A model generated the notes under the pieces. The model searched no databases. It saw nothing but the letters and a program-made list of their open reading frames with translations, and was not told the DNA's origin. Source: Sporosarcina ureae (GTDB lineage: Bacteria; Bacillota; Bacilli; Bacillales_A; Planococcaceae). From it: a stretch of DNA of 64,000 bases. The translations under genes were made by a program, and so were the position numbers. Location of the stretch: positions 644,134 through 708,133 of the forward strand of contig NZ_CP015109.1 of assembly GCF_002082015.1 (NCBI RefSeq), given 5' to 3'. Below are positions 49,198 through 58,608 of this stretch, one piece after another. Each line of letters begins with the position of its first letter. Position 1 is the first letter of the stretch.

Positions 49198-49524
49198 TTA
49201 TTTTAAAACGTTTTTCTCTATAATCTTGTCTACTTCAACATCAAAGTGTTTTGCTTTGTTCATGTAAATGGAAGTAAATACCCAGACCATAACAAACATG
49301 GAGAATGCATAGACCCATGTCCAAGTCATTGCGCCAATGGCAGGTGTTTCTAGAATCTTTGTATAACCTGTTAATAGTGGAAGAATAAAGTACGCTGCGA
49401 AGAAGAAAATAACAAAAGGTGTAGCAAAGACCTTTTTCCTTTTTACAAGACCCTTAAAGTCTTCTGTTTGAACGAGCTTTTCATAGTCCAATGTGGATTT
49501 CCCACGTGCCACTTGATTAGTCAT
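49198..49524 (-). CDS. DUF485 small membrane protein, ActP partner
   Basis: This 108-residue protein has two membrane segments (about 34-54 and 68-90) and the DUF485 pattern F-A-T-P-F-V-I-F-F-F-A-A-Y. Such proteins are encoded directly upstream of actP-type symporters (yjcH in E. coli) and are thought to assist the transporter. The ATG has AAAGGGG upstream. It is the first gene of the actP operon and lies 62 nt downstream of a perfect cre site. Confidence 0.9.
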   Translation of the reverse strand: MTNQVARGKSTLDYEKLVQTEDFKGLVKRKKVFATPFVIFFFAAYFILPLLTGYTKILETPAIGAMTWTWVYAFSMFVMVWVFTSIYMNKAKHFDVEVDKIIEKNVLK

Positions 49525-49586
49525 TGGTTGATCCCCTTTCTATTTTATATAGCGTAGTAAATTAGTTCGTATTCCCCCCATTTCAC

Positions 49587-49600
49587 TGAAACCGCTTTCA
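49587..49600 (-). promoter_or_regulatory. Perfect cre site upstream of the actP operon
   Basis: TGAAACCGCTTTCA matches all positions of the cre consensus TGWAANCGNTNWCA. It is 63 bp upstream of the DUF485 start, where bound CcpA would block RNA polymerase. The rest of the 49525-49900 gap is AT-rich, with no further feature seen. Confidence 0.85.
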
Positions 49601-49900
49601 TCATCAAGCTAAATAGATAATATGTTACAGCGGGTTAGTCGCTCATTTGTTATAGTACACATCTGAATAATAGCAAATGTGTACTAGATTTGCAATACCT
49701 TATTTTGAAGATTTGTAAAATTTAATCTACTCAAGGTAAACAAATCTATCTAGACATTAATCTATCAAATAGAAGCGGAAACTACAAGAACTATTTGCAT
49801 TTATCTCAACATTAATTAAATAAAACCCTTTTTGACTTGCGATAATCTCCAGCAATTTCTGTACATTTCACTTAAGGCTGTTAAACAACAGAAAAAAGAT

Positions 49901-49914
49901 GTAGTATATTGTAT
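49901..49914 (+). promoter_or_regulatory. Candidate autoregulatory operator of the GntR gene
   Basis: GTAGTATATTGTAT lies 27 bp upstream of the GntR reading frame, over the likely -10 region. Twelve of its 14 bases match GTAATATATTGCAT within the palindrome upstream of brnQ (52127-52140), so one regulator may bind both. Confidence 0.45.
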
Positions 49915-49940
49915 ATTGGTATTAAATCAATTAGCTTAAT

Positions 49941-50645
49941 GTGAAGATTACTTTTGAAGAAAGATGGTGTGAGAAATTGCCTATACCAACTAACCATGCA
50001 CAACCCATACGAAAGACTGCCAAGGAAAGTGCGTTCAGCCAATTGCAGAAATGGATTATTGATGGAACTCTACAACCTGGAGAGAAGCTAAATGACATTG
50101 AATTAGCGGAAGCACTCGGTGTGAGTCGCACGCCTATACGTGAATCGCTACAATTGTTAGAAGTTCAAGGCTTTGTTCAAATGTTTCCTGGTAAAGCAAC
50201 ACAAGTGACAGATGTAGATCGTGAATCTATTTCAGATCTTCTCCCCCCACTCGCTGCATTACAAGCTTTATCAGCTGAACTTTCTATACCCAATCTAACC
50301 GAAAACATTATTAAAAAGCTGCGTGATACGAATAAGAAATTTGCGCTAGCGGTGGAGAAGGAAGATTATTTCCAAGCGTTGAAAATCGATGAGAAATTCC
50401 ATCAAATTATTGTCGACACAGCTAATAATTCATATATTTCTTCGATGCTTGTGTCATTACAAGCCCATGTGCGTAGGCTTTTCTTTCACAATTCCATTAT
50501 ACTGACAGAAAAGTCGATTGCAGAACATGACCAGATCATAGATTTAATGAGTCAGCGTAATGGTGAGCAAGTTACTAAAGTTATGAGAGAAAATTGGTTA
50601 CGCGCAATCGACGAGTTTCATTCGATTGAAAATGTGGATTCGTAA
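49941..50645 (+). CDS. GntR family (FadR subfamily) regulator
   Basis: The protein has an N-terminal winged helix (L-A-E-A-L-G-V-S-R-T-P-I-R-E-S-L near 55-70) and an all-helical FCD effector domain with metal-ligand-like residues (E-K-F-H-Q-I-I near 150, H-V-R-R near 185, E-H-D-Q-I near 207). FadR-type regulators respond to carboxylic acids such as acyl-CoA, lactate or gluconate. It is divergent from DUF485-actP and convergent with brnQ; shared operator-like sequences point to brnQ and itself as targets. The start is unclear: the GTG at 49941 lacks a ribosome binding site, and an in-frame TTG at 49977 lies 12 residues in. Confidence 0.85.
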   Translation: MKITFEERWCEKLPIPTNHAQPIRKTAKESAFSQLQKWIIDGTLQPGEKLNDIELAEALGVSRTPIRESLQLLEVQGFVQMFPGKATQVTDVDRESISDLLPPLAALQALSAELSIPNLTENIIKKLRDTNKKFALAVEKEDYFQALKIDEKFHQIIVDTANNSYISSMLVSLQAHVRRLFFHNSIILTEKSIAEHDQIIDLMSQRNGEQVTKVMRENWLRAIDEFHSIENVDS

Positions 50646-50654
50646 ATAGATAGG

Positions 50655-50692
50655 AAAACAGGATCCGTAAAGTCATCGGATCCTGTTTTTTT
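50655..50692. terminator. Bidirectional terminator between gntR and brnQ
   Basis: AAAACAGGATCCG and CGGATCCTGTTTT form a 13-bp stem with a 9-nt loop, followed by TTT; it overlaps the brnQ stop. Confidence 0.9.
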
Positions 50693-52073
50693 ATGGTTTT
50701 TCATTAGTGGAAACCACTTGAATAGCTTGCGTTTTATTATTGGTCACTACCGCCACAATAGCTGTTACGACTGTCACGATCAATACAGGAACTAACCAGC
50801 CGATACCTTCTGTGTAGTATGGAATGTACGCTGTATATACGTCCTGTATAGTCGCAAGCCAGTTCGGCATGTCCTTTTCCATTAGTGAGTAGAATTTTAC
50901 GAGCGCTTCAATGAAGCTGACAAAGAAAGCCGTTATGGTCGCTGTTCTATAAACCATACTGGATTGATGGAATAAAGGGCCAGTGAACGTCAAGAGGATT
51001 AATACCATTGCCAGCGGATAAAGTAAAACGAGAACAGGAAGCGAGTAATTAATAATATTCGCTAAACCAAAATTCGCTACGACTAAACAGAATACTGAAA
51101 AGAACACGACAAACAGTTTATAACTTACTTTTGGAATGATCGCATGGAAATACTCACCACATGCAGTCAGTAACCCAATAGCCGTTGTCAAACAGGCAAG
51201 CATGATGACTATACCGAGTAACATTAATCCCGTCGTGCCAAATAAATGTGAGGATGTTTCGCTTAACACGGCACCTCCCCCATCCAGATAGCCAAATAAA
51301 TCAACAGATGTGGCACCTAAATAGGCAATACCGATATATATAATAGCTAAAAAACCGGCTGCCACAAATCCTGTCTTGGCTGTGGAAGTCAATATTTTCT
51401 TTTTACTCGTAATACCCATTGCACGTAACGCGTTGATGACGATGATTCCGAAAACTAATGAAGCAAGTGCATCCATCGTATTATAGCCTTCTAAAAACCC
51501 AGTGAAAAATGGTGTTTCATTATAAGGCGCTTGCGATACTTGCGCACTTCCCATTGGACTTAGAAGTGTCATACCAATTAAGCCAATCAATATGATAATG
51601 ATAAGCGGTGACAAATATTTACCGACCCGATCGACAATTTTGGCAGGGTTCAGTGAAAGCCACATGCTAATACCGAAGAATGCCAATGTAAATAAAAAAC
51701 GTGCAATATCAATAGAAAATCCATTTAAAAATGGAGCAACACCAATATCAAATGCCACAGCTCAAGTACGTGGCGCGGCAAAAAATGGTCCGATCGTTAA
51801 GTATAATATAGCTGTAAATAGAACAGCGTATACTGGATGAATGCGGCTTGCTAAGTCTTGCAAATCTTTCTTGCCAGAAAAACCGATAGCCAATATACCT
51901 AAAAAAGGTAAACCTACTCCAGTAAATAAAAAGCCGGCCATAGCTTTCCAAGTTTGATCGCCAGCGAGCTGTCCTAGCTCTGCAGGGAAGATTAAATTAC
52001 CTGCGCCAAAAAATAATGCGAATAGCATAATCCCAATAACAAGACTAGATGAAAATGATAATTTCTGATCCAT
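50691..52073 (-). pseudogene. brnQ: Branched-chain amino acid transporter BrnQ, interrupted by a TGA
   Basis: BrnQ imports leucine, isoleucine and valine with sodium. The reading frame starts at ATG 52071-52073 behind GGGAGG and shows the family N-terminus (F-A-L-F-F-G-A-G-N-L-I-F-P) and G-P-F-F-A-A-P-R-T. It then meets a TGA at 51762-51764. The same frame continues without any shift (A-V-A-F-D-I-G-V-A-P-F-L) through the remaining eight or so membrane segments to the normal end at 50691. A single base change would restore a 460-residue protein. The rest shows no decay, so the mutation is recent, a sequencing error, or tolerated by readthrough. The operator-like palindrome at 52115 lies upstream. 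Confidence 0.85.
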
Positions 52074-52114
52074 ATGTGTAAAAATCCTCCCAAAGTCGAC
52101 AGCTAAAATTCGTA

Positions 52115-52138
52115 TGCAATATATCGTAATATATTGCA
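52115..52138 (-). promoter_or_regulatory. Perfect palindrome upstream of brnQ
   Basis: TGCAATATAT-CGTA-ATATATTGCA has 10-bp perfect arms and lies 42 bp upstream of the brnQ start. Half of it resembles the sequence at 49901 upstream of the GntR gene, so it is a good candidate operator for that regulator. Confidence 0.65.
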
Positions 52139-52257
52139 TTACCTTATATTACTCTTCCCTATTTAGAAAATCAACAGTCAGTCAAATCATTTAACTTTTG
52201 TCTATATTGCAAACTTACTAACTACTTCCCTTCTTCTACAATAAAGTACTTAAAATA

Positions 52258-52288
52258 GAAAAAACTGACCTCATTAGAGATCAGTTTA
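52258..52288 (-). terminator. sbcDC terminator
   Basis: On the minus strand AAACTGATCTC and GAGGTCAGTTT pair around TAAT and are followed by TTTTC. It lies 113 nt after the sbcC stop; the intervening 52290-52400 shows nothing else. Confidence 0.65.
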
Positions 52289-52400
52289 AACTTACATAAA
52301 AATAAGAGTGATAAACTAAGTTAACTAGATAGTAATTTGGGGTTTTTATTGCCGTAGCATACTACTTACGTAGAACTGGCTTTACCCTACACTTATTACA

Positions 52401-55400
52401 TCAACTTAGTACAAATTTCGTCTTGCTATAGCCTTCCTTCAACTTCGTTACTTGCAATGTAGCAGGTATCGCTTCTTTCATTTCATCGATATGTGAAATG
52501 ATGCCGATCATTCTCCCTGATTGCTGAAGAGCGATCAGTGTGTCGATCGCTTTTTGAATCGCTTCTTCATCCAATGCACCGAATCCTTCATCGATAAACA
52601 TGGTCTCCATACGAACAGCACCTTGGAAGCTTTGAATGACATCTGCCATACCCAGTGCCAAACATAGGGAGGCGTTAAACTTTTCGCCGCCCGATAACGT
52701 TTTAACGTCTCGTGTCTGTCCTGTATATGCGTCATGCACGTCTATACCTAAGCCACTTTGTTTCCCTCTCGTTTCCTGACGATCACTGCGGACGAGTTCG
52801 TATTGTCCATTTGATAAGTCGCGCAGACGGATATTTGCAGCGTGGATGATACGCTCCAAATATTCGATTTGGATATATCGCTCAAAGGAAATTTTTAAAT
52901 GGTTTTGACCACGGACTATATCATAGAGATTCGTAATTTTGCCATAGGTCTTTTCTAGCTCTGCTTCCTTAGATTTACTTGTTTCTAACTCATTGTGCAG
53001 ATCCTGTGCCGCTTGTTCCCACGCTTTTGATTGATTATACAGAGCAAACGCTTCTTCATATTGTGTTTTCAACGCTTCTACTTGGCGCTCCATAATCTCC
53101 ATATCAGTTGGCTGTTTGCCTTCAACAGACTTTTCGAGTTCTGCTACGGATGATTTTAATGTATGGAGCGTTTGGGCAAACACTTGAAGTTCTTGCTCAA
53201 TCGCTTGACGTTTTGACGTTGGCAGTTTGACTTGCATATAATTTTCTTTCGAAGTAAAGCCTTCTTCTATCATCCGTTTTGTAAAGTTAGCTTCACTTTG
53301 ATCTAATTTTTCTTTCATATCTGCTAGAGATTGCTTTTCTAACATCTCCCTAGACTCCCATTTGGTTTTCTCCGTTATAGCATCTTGTACTGTCTGTTGA
53401 ATAGACTTCCACGCATGTTCAAGTTTTTGACTTGTTGTTTCTTTTGATGTAATTTGTTGTTGCAACGCGGATAATTCTCGTAGATTTTCTGGAACGGTTG
53501 TTAGCGCATAGTGATAGAGGGCTCGTTTCGTTTCAAGCTCACTTTTTGATTCATTACGCTGCTTTTCTAATTTAATGATTTCTTCGGCCAGATCCTCCAT
53601 AGCCTTTTCCGCCTGGATTTGCTCGTCTTTCTTCTGTTTTAATAACTCTCGCTTACTTCTAAGGACAGCTACTTTGTCTGTCAACTCAGCTTGTTCTTTA
53701 GAATAATCTCGCTTCAAATCCACTTGTTGATCATGCAATTCAGCTTCACTTTGTTCAATACGTTGCTGGACTTGTTGCAATTCCGCTTGCTTAGCATGGA
53801 AAGTCTGCTCTTTATTCGTTAATTCTTGTTTCGCCGTGTCTACCTGTTGCTTGGATACGTGCTCAGTTTCTGAGTCTTCAGCTTTAGCCGGATGGTCGAT
53901 ACTACCGCAAACCGGGCAAGACTCGCCCTCATGAAGTGATGCCGCAAGGACGACTGCTTGATTACTAATCCAACGATTTTCAAGGGCTTGATAGACTGCT
54001 GCATACTGCTCTACTTGCTGCCTAGCCGTTTCGTAATGGGCCTCAACTTCTTGCCGTTGTGATAGCTGTTGTTTGTATGAAGCCACTTGCTTTGCGATAG
54101 CTTTGCTTTGTGCTAGTTGATCCAACACCTGTTCATATGTCTCTAATGAAGTTTCCAATTTCTCGATTTCATTTTTCTGAATGCGAATGGATTCTTTTTG
54201 TTGCGTAGATGCTTGTTGATTGACTAGCAATGAGTTCTCCACTTGAGCTACAGTTTGCTGAAGTGACTCTACTGCTTGTCGTTGCGTGGCGAGTCCCGAA
54301 ACGGTTGGAAGCAGATTATGTAGCGTAAGCAGCTGTTCTTTTATTTCGTTTCGCTCAGATTCTTTAGCTAGTTCCTGTTCATAGGAAGCCTTTGCAGATA
54401 CTAACTTTTTCTCTGCATCAGCAAGAAACGTGACCGCTTCAGAGTAGCTTCTTTCTTTTTTCTGCCATTCAGTTACATTAGACTTCACTTGTTGTTCTAA
54501 ATCTTCTAATCTCGCGGCTCGTTCAGCTTGTTTCAATTGCTTTTCAAGACTTTTCATCTCTGGGTGTTTCGCTTGCATGCCATCAAGTTCTTTTTGACGC
54601 TGCAGTAGCTTTGTAAATTGTTCATTAATTGAACGGGCGTCATGTAGTGCTTGTTGTTTTTTGTTATGAACGGTATAAAGTCTAGTATATTCTTCATGGG
54701 CTTCTTTAGATTGCGCCACATGATGCGCATGTTCTTGTTGAAGACCTAATACAAGTTGATGGTAGTTTGGGTATTCTGACTGTAATTCTGTAAATAACAA
54801 AGAGTCGCTTGCAGGTAACTTTGCTGGTATTTGATGAAGTATAGCATCACTCAGTTGTTTTTCACGCAGATATTCCGCATTCGCTTCTTCTTTTTTCACT
54901 TTTAACCGTTCCACGATTTTCTGATATGGTTCAGTTTTAAAGATTTTACGCATAATTGCTTCCTTGTTCGCTGTATCGGAAGTCAAGAATTTACGAAATT
55001 CACCTTGAGGCAGCATCATGATCTGACTAAACTGTGCGTGCGTAAAGCCTAGCAACTGTTCAATCTTTTCATTCACTTCGGTAACCATTTGACGATCTAC
55101 TGCCGGAATAAATTGCTCATCTTTTTCTTCAAATAGTTCGCAGCGACCTAATGTATCCGATTTATTTCCTTTTTTTCTGTAAGGAATTTGACGCACGACA
55201 CGGAATCTACGCTTATGGATATCAAACGTCAGTTCTACAGTCGTTTGAATATCATCATCTGCAAACTGACTGCGCAACGCTTTCGTATCAGTCCGATCCT
55301 CTCCACTTGCCTGTCCGTATAACGCGAAGCAAATGCCATCAAAAATCGTCGTTTTTCCTGCACCTGTTTTTCCGGAAATGACAAATAAACGATGATCTTG

Positions 55401-55475
55401 TAAATCTCGAAAATCCACAGTTTCCTTGTCTTTATACGGTCCAAATGCTGTCATCGTTAATGTAATAGGTTTCAT
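52401..55475 (-). CDS. sbcC: Exonuclease subunit SbcC
   Basis: SbcC with SbcD forms the Mre11-Rad50-type nuclease that opens hairpins and processes double-strand breaks. The 1024-residue protein has Walker A G-K-T-G-A-G-K-T-T near 36, long coiled coils, the zinc hook C-P-V-C near 506, the ABC signature L-S-G-G-E-K near 925 and Walker B M-F-I-D-E-G-F-G near 953. The start is the ATG at 55473-55475, which overlaps the sbcD stop (ATGA); the longer frame adds 10 residues without support. Confidence 0.96.
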   Translation of the reverse strand: MKPITLTMTAFGPYKDKETVDFRDLQDHRLFVISGKTGAGKTTIFDGICFALYGQASGEDRTDTKALRSQFADDDIQTTVELTFDIHKRRFRVVRQIPYRKKGNKSDTLGRCELFEEKDEQFIPAVDRQMVTEVNEKIEQLLGFTHAQFSQIMMLPQGEFRKFLTSDTANKEAIMRKIFKTEPYQKIVERLKVKKEEANAEYLREKQLSDAILHQIPAKLPASDSLLFTELQSEYPNYHQLVLGLQQEHAHHVAQSKEAHEEYTRLYTVHNKKQQALHDARSINEQFTKLLQRQKELDGMQAKHPEMKSLEKQLKQAERAARLEDLEQQVKSNVTEWQKKERSYSEAVTFLADAEKKLVSAKASYEQELAKESERNEIKEQLLTLHNLLPTVSGLATQRQAVESLQQTVAQVENSLLVNQQASTQQKESIRIQKNEIEKLETSLETYEQVLDQLAQSKAIAKQVASYKQQLSQRQEVEAHYETARQQVEQYAAVYQALENRWISNQAVVLAASLHEGESCPVCGSIDHPAKAEDSETEHVSKQQVDTAKQELTNKEQTFHAKQAELQQVQQRIEQSEAELHDQQVDLKRDYSKEQAELTDKVAVLRSKRELLKQKKDEQIQAEKAMEDLAEEIIKLEKQRNESKSELETKRALYHYALTTVPENLRELSALQQQITSKETTSQKLEHAWKSIQQTVQDAITEKTKWESREMLEKQSLADMKEKLDQSEANFTKRMIEEGFTSKENYMQVKLPTSKRQAIEQELQVFAQTLHTLKSSVAELEKSVEGKQPTDMEIMERQVEALKTQYEEAFALYNQSKAWEQAAQDLHNELETSKSKEAELEKTYGKITNLYDIVRGQNHLKISFERYIQIEYLERIIHAANIRLRDLSNGQYELVRSDRQETRGKQSGLGIDVHDAYTGQTRDVKTLSGGEKFNASLCLALGMADVIQSFQGAVRMETMFIDEGFGALDEEAIQKAIDTLIALQQSGRMIGIISHIDEMKEAIPATLQVTKLKEGYSKTKFVLS

Positions 55476-56626
55476 GCACGGTCTTCCTCCTTCATAACAT
55501 CCCACAAGACTTCAGCGAATAGCTCTCTCGTTTCTTCGTCTACTTCTTCGCCTTGAAGTTCTTTAAAGAAGGAAGCAAACATCGCTTGATCGTCTTCTTT
55601 CTTCTCAACATGTACTGTTCCGCCAAAACTGTCTGTAGAAGATACAAAAAGTTTACGTTCTACATGCATCGCGTTCGGAAAAACGGAACGAATTTTCTCC
55701 ATTGGTTGTATGACCGGTACCGTGTCCAGCAGTTTGACGAACACATAATCTTCATTGTGGGGCATCTTTAATAGATCTTCCATTGTCCCCTCAACCGTTC
55801 GCACATCATGAAGAGGCGTCAGTAATTTTTTCTCGATTTCCACTTCGCCCTTTTCTCCTAGCTCCACCATGAGGTAGCCTTTTTGATGATGCTCTTCGGA
55901 GATAGAATACTTTAATGGGGAACCCGAATAGCGAATCGTTTCATTGCCGACAAAATGCGCCTGATGTAAATGACCGAGCGCTGTATAATGAAACGGCTCA
56001 AATAAATCGGAAGACACGTATTCCGCTCCACCAATTGATAAGGGTCGTTCTGCGTCACTCGTATTCTCCTCTTGCTCACCATGCTTCGTGATAAACGCAT
56101 GACCAACGAAAACATGTCGTGCTTCTTTGTCCATTGACTGTTCTATACGCTCGATGATCTTCTTCATAGCTTGCTGATGACTGGATATCGACTCGTCTTC
56201 GAGCACGTGACTCACAACCGAAGGGTCCGCGTAAGGTATTAAATGAAAATAGACATCGCCATATTCGTCTTGGAGTTTTACTGGCGACAAGTGCGGGGAT
56301 AATTCTCCTGTTATGTATAACCCTTGATCTCTCATAAACGTACTGCCAAAATGAAGCCGGCTAGGGCTATCGTGGTTTCCTGCAATAGCAATGACCGGTA
56401 TTTTCAAATCAATTACAATCTCCTGTAGAACCTCATTCAACAAACCTACCGCTTCAGTTGGCGGTATTGCGCGGTCATACAGATCTCCCGCAATAATAAC
56501 CGCATCGGGTTGTTCTCTCTTAATTTCTTCTATAAACGCTTGCAAAATATGACGTTGATCTTCCGTCATATAGATGCCTTGCACAAGCTTGCCGAGATGC
56601 CAATCGGCTGTGTGGAATATTTTCAA
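55472..56626 (-). CDS. sbcD: Exonuclease subunit SbcD
   Basis: SbcD is the Mre11-type manganese-dependent nuclease subunit. The phosphoesterase motifs are D-W-H-L-G-K near 9, G-D-L-Y-D-R near 48, A-G-N-H-D near 85 and G-H-L-H-Q-A near 220. The TTG at 56624-56626 is preferred, since GAGGGGG lies just upstream and the protein then starts L-K-I-F-H-T-A-D-W-H, giving 384 residues; the frame extends 13 codons. It is the first gene of the sbcDC operon, coupled to sbcC by a 4-nt overlap. Confidence 0.96.
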   Translation of the reverse strand: MKIFHTADWHLGKLVQGIYMTEDQRHILQAFIEEIKREQPDAVIIAGDLYDRAIPPTEAVGLLNEVLQEIVIDLKIPVIAIAGNHDSPSRLHFGSTFMRDQGLYITGELSPHLSPVKLQDEYGDVYFHLIPYADPSVVSHVLEDESISSHQQAMKKIIERIEQSMDKEARHVFVGHAFITKHGEQEENTSDAERPLSIGGAEYVSSDLFEPFHYTALGHLHQAHFVGNETIRYSGSPLKYSISEEHHQKGYLMVELGEKGEVEIEKKLLTPLHDVRTVEGTMEDLLKMPHNEDYVFVKLLDTVPVIQPMEKIRSVFPNAMHVERKLFVSSTDSFGGTVHVEKKEDDQAMFASFFKELQGEEVDEETRELFAEVLWDVMKEEDRA

Positions 56627-56668
56627 ATCATTTCCCCCTCTTTCACTCTCTAAAAATAGAGACAAGAA

Positions 56669-56720
56669 GAATGGCGTATTAGAGAAGTAGTATAAAAAAC
56701 CTCCTCTATTACGCCCATTC
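56669..56720. repeat. Imperfect 20-bp inverted repeat between sirtuin and sbcD genes
   Basis: GAATGGCGTATTAGAGAAG and CTCCTCTATTACGCCCATTC pair with a few mismatches around TAGTATAAAAAAC. On the minus strand ATTCTTCTTGTC follows, so it could be a weak terminator of the sirtuin gene. Confidence 0.55.
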
Positions 56721-56732
56721 TTCTATCTCATA

Positions 56733-57452
56733 TTACGTACTCATTATTTTTTGATCTGCCTCATTCAGTATTTCTCCAATTTTACGGTCATTGATCACGA
56801 GATCGGCAACGTGATCCATTTCTGTCGGTTCCATATTGATAATGACTAACTTCGCGCCTTGCTCTTTTGCGATTAGTGGGAATTGATTCGCAGGTGTCAC
56901 GGTTAATGATGAACCTAGTACAATGAAAAGATCAGCTTTCTCACTTTCGAATATCGCTTGAATAAATGCTTCTTCTGGCAACATTTCGCCGAATAAAACT
57001 ACGGATGGACGTAATGTACCGCCACAATCGCAGTAAAACTCATCCAGTTCGTAGCGTTCGTTACCGTATACTTTGCCACATGTTTCACAATGGACATTAC
57101 GAAGTGTCCCATGAAGTTCCATGACATTTTTCGAGCCTGCCATCGTATGGAAACCATCGACGTTTTGTGTAATAATTCCATGAATCAGTCCGTCTTTTTC
57201 CCACTTAGCTAAAATATCATGTCCCTTATGCGGTCCGGTTTCTTTTGCCGCTATAACACGTTGTTTATAAAACTGAAAAAACTGTTCCACCTGTTGATTA
57301 AGAGCTGTTACGCTCGCCACTTTCGCAGGATCTTCCGTTTCCCACATGCCTGTTTTAGCAGAACGAAAATCAGATAGTCCGCTTTCTGTCGACATACCTG
57401 CTCCTGTATAGACGATCGTACGTTTCGATTCGTTCAATAAATTTGCCAGCAC
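56733..57452 (-). CDS. cobB: NAD-dependent protein deacylase (sirtuin)
   Basis: Sirtuins remove acetyl groups from lysines using NAD+. The product shows G-A-G-M-S-T-E-S-G-L-S-D-F-R near 18, the catalytic Q-N-V-D-G-F-H near 98, four zinc cysteines (C-E-T-C and C-D-C) between 120 and 145, and G-S-S-L-T-V near 185. The GTG at 57450-57452 is favoured because AGGATGAGG precedes it; an ATG 9 nt earlier lies against the ribosome binding site. In B. subtilis the sirtuin SrtN and AcuC both deacetylate acetyl-CoA synthetase, so this gene may link to acuABC at 13088. Confidence 0.92.
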   Translation of the reverse strand: MLANLLNESKRTIVYTGAGMSTESGLSDFRSAKTGMWETEDPAKVASVTALNQQVEQFFQFYKQRVIAAKETGPHKGHDILAKWEKDGLIHGIITQNVDGFHTMAGSKNVMELHGTLRNVHCETCGKVYGNERYELDEFYCDCGGTLRPSVVLFGEMLPEEAFIQAIFESEKADLFIVLGSSLTVTPANQFPLIAKEQGAKLVIINMEPTEMDHVADLVINDRKIGEILNEADQKIMST

Positions 57453-57540
57453 GGTCCTCATCCTTTCAACTAGCGAAATTATGTTCTATCTATATACTAG
57501 CATATCCTGTTTTATAGCTACTTATCAAACGATACGGAGA

Positions 57541-57570
57541 TAAAAACGAGCATCCACACTGGATACTCGC
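57541..57570 (-). terminator. ssuBCA terminator
   Basis: CGAGTATCCA and TGGATGCTCG pair around GTG (minus strand), followed by TTTTTATC, 7 nt after the ssuA stop. Confidence 0.85.
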
Positions 57571-57576
57571 TTCGTA

Positions 57577-58581
57577 TTAGTTCGCTGTTATTTTTTTAAT
57601 TGCTTCCAGATCAATCAATCCATCAATTTCATTCGTCTTAATATACTCTGCTTCTTGACTGATATCAGCCATCTCTTGCAATACATCTTCATTTACCTCT
57701 GTTGTCACTTCGATACGAGTAAATGCCGCTTCTAATTCATCGCTAGCTATTTCTTTACCTGTCAGATCTTTGATATGCTTCACTACTAGTTCTTGTGCTT
57801 TTTCCGGCTCATCCTGAATAAACTGGACTGCCTTAGCGTGTGCTGTCAAATAAGCAGTCGATAATTTTTCGTTTTTCAGAAATGCATCGCTTGTCGCGAC
57901 AACGGTGTTCGTCGATTCCTTACCCCAAGCAAAATCTTCCCAATCGAGAATTAGTTTACCATCCGCCTGATTTTGTAAAATATATCCCCAAGGTTCTTGA
58001 GTTGCTGCGCCGTCAACTGAATCTTGAATGAATAATGTCGCTGTATCCGCTGGTGCAGCTGCGAAAAACTCAACTGTTCCACCATTAGCTTTGGCTTGTA
58101 GATCCACATCTTTCAACGCTTTACGTAACATCACATCTTGCGTACTACCGATTACGGGAATCGCAATCTTCTTGCCGTCTAGATCCGCTAATTCATTAAT
58201 CCCGCTTTTACCGTTCGCTACTACTACCGCACCACCGTTTACCGCTCCAGAAACAATATGATACTTTGGATCTTTTACATAATAGTTAATGACAGGTCCA
58301 GGTCCGACTGTTCCGATATCTATGGAATTAGAAGCCATAGCTTCCATAAACAGCCCACCGTTACTTACCGTCTTCGTCGTGACTTTGATGTCTTCGCCGA
58401 ACTCTTCCGCAAAATAATTATTCTCTAATCCAACAATTGTTGCGATATGTGTTAAGTTCGGGAAATACCCAATCCGTACTTCCTTTTTATCTGCACTACC
58501 CGCATCCGTTTTCCCACATCCTGCTAGAACTCCTACAATCGCCAATACAGAAAGCCATACACCCAATCGTTTCTTATTCAT
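57577..58581 (-). CDS. ssuA: ABC transporter substrate-binding lipoprotein (SsuA/TauA-like)
   Basis: The 334-residue protein has a lipoprotein signal with lipobox L-A-G-C (cysteine at 22) and an NMT1/SsuA-type binding domain: V-R-I-G-Y-F-P-N-L-T-H near 36, S-I-D-I-G-T-V-G-P-G-P near 90 and I-G-S-T-Q-D near 145. The family carries aliphatic sulfonates, taurine or nitrate; the sulfonate assignment is supported by the nearby cysK but not proven. It follows ssuC by 27 nt and ends at a terminator. No monooxygenase gene (ssuD) is in the window. Confidence 0.85.
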   Translation of the reverse strand: MNKKRLGVWLSVLAIVGVLAGCGKTDAGSADKKEVRIGYFPNLTHIATIVGLENNYFAEEFGEDIKVTTKTVSNGGLFMEAMASNSIDIGTVGPGPVINYYVKDPKYHIVSGAVNGGAVVVANGKSGINELADLDGKKIAIPVIGSTQDVMLRKALKDVDLQAKANGGTVEFFAAAPADTATLFIQDSVDGAATQEPWGYILQNQADGKLILDWEDFAWGKESTNTVVATSDAFLKNEKLSTAYLTAHAKAVQFIQDEPEKAQELVVKHIKDLTGKEIASDELEAAFTRIEVTTEVNEDVLQEMADISQEAEYIKTNEIDGLIDLEAIKKITAN

Positions 58582-58608
58582 ATAATGATCCCCTTTTCTT
58601 TGAGCATG

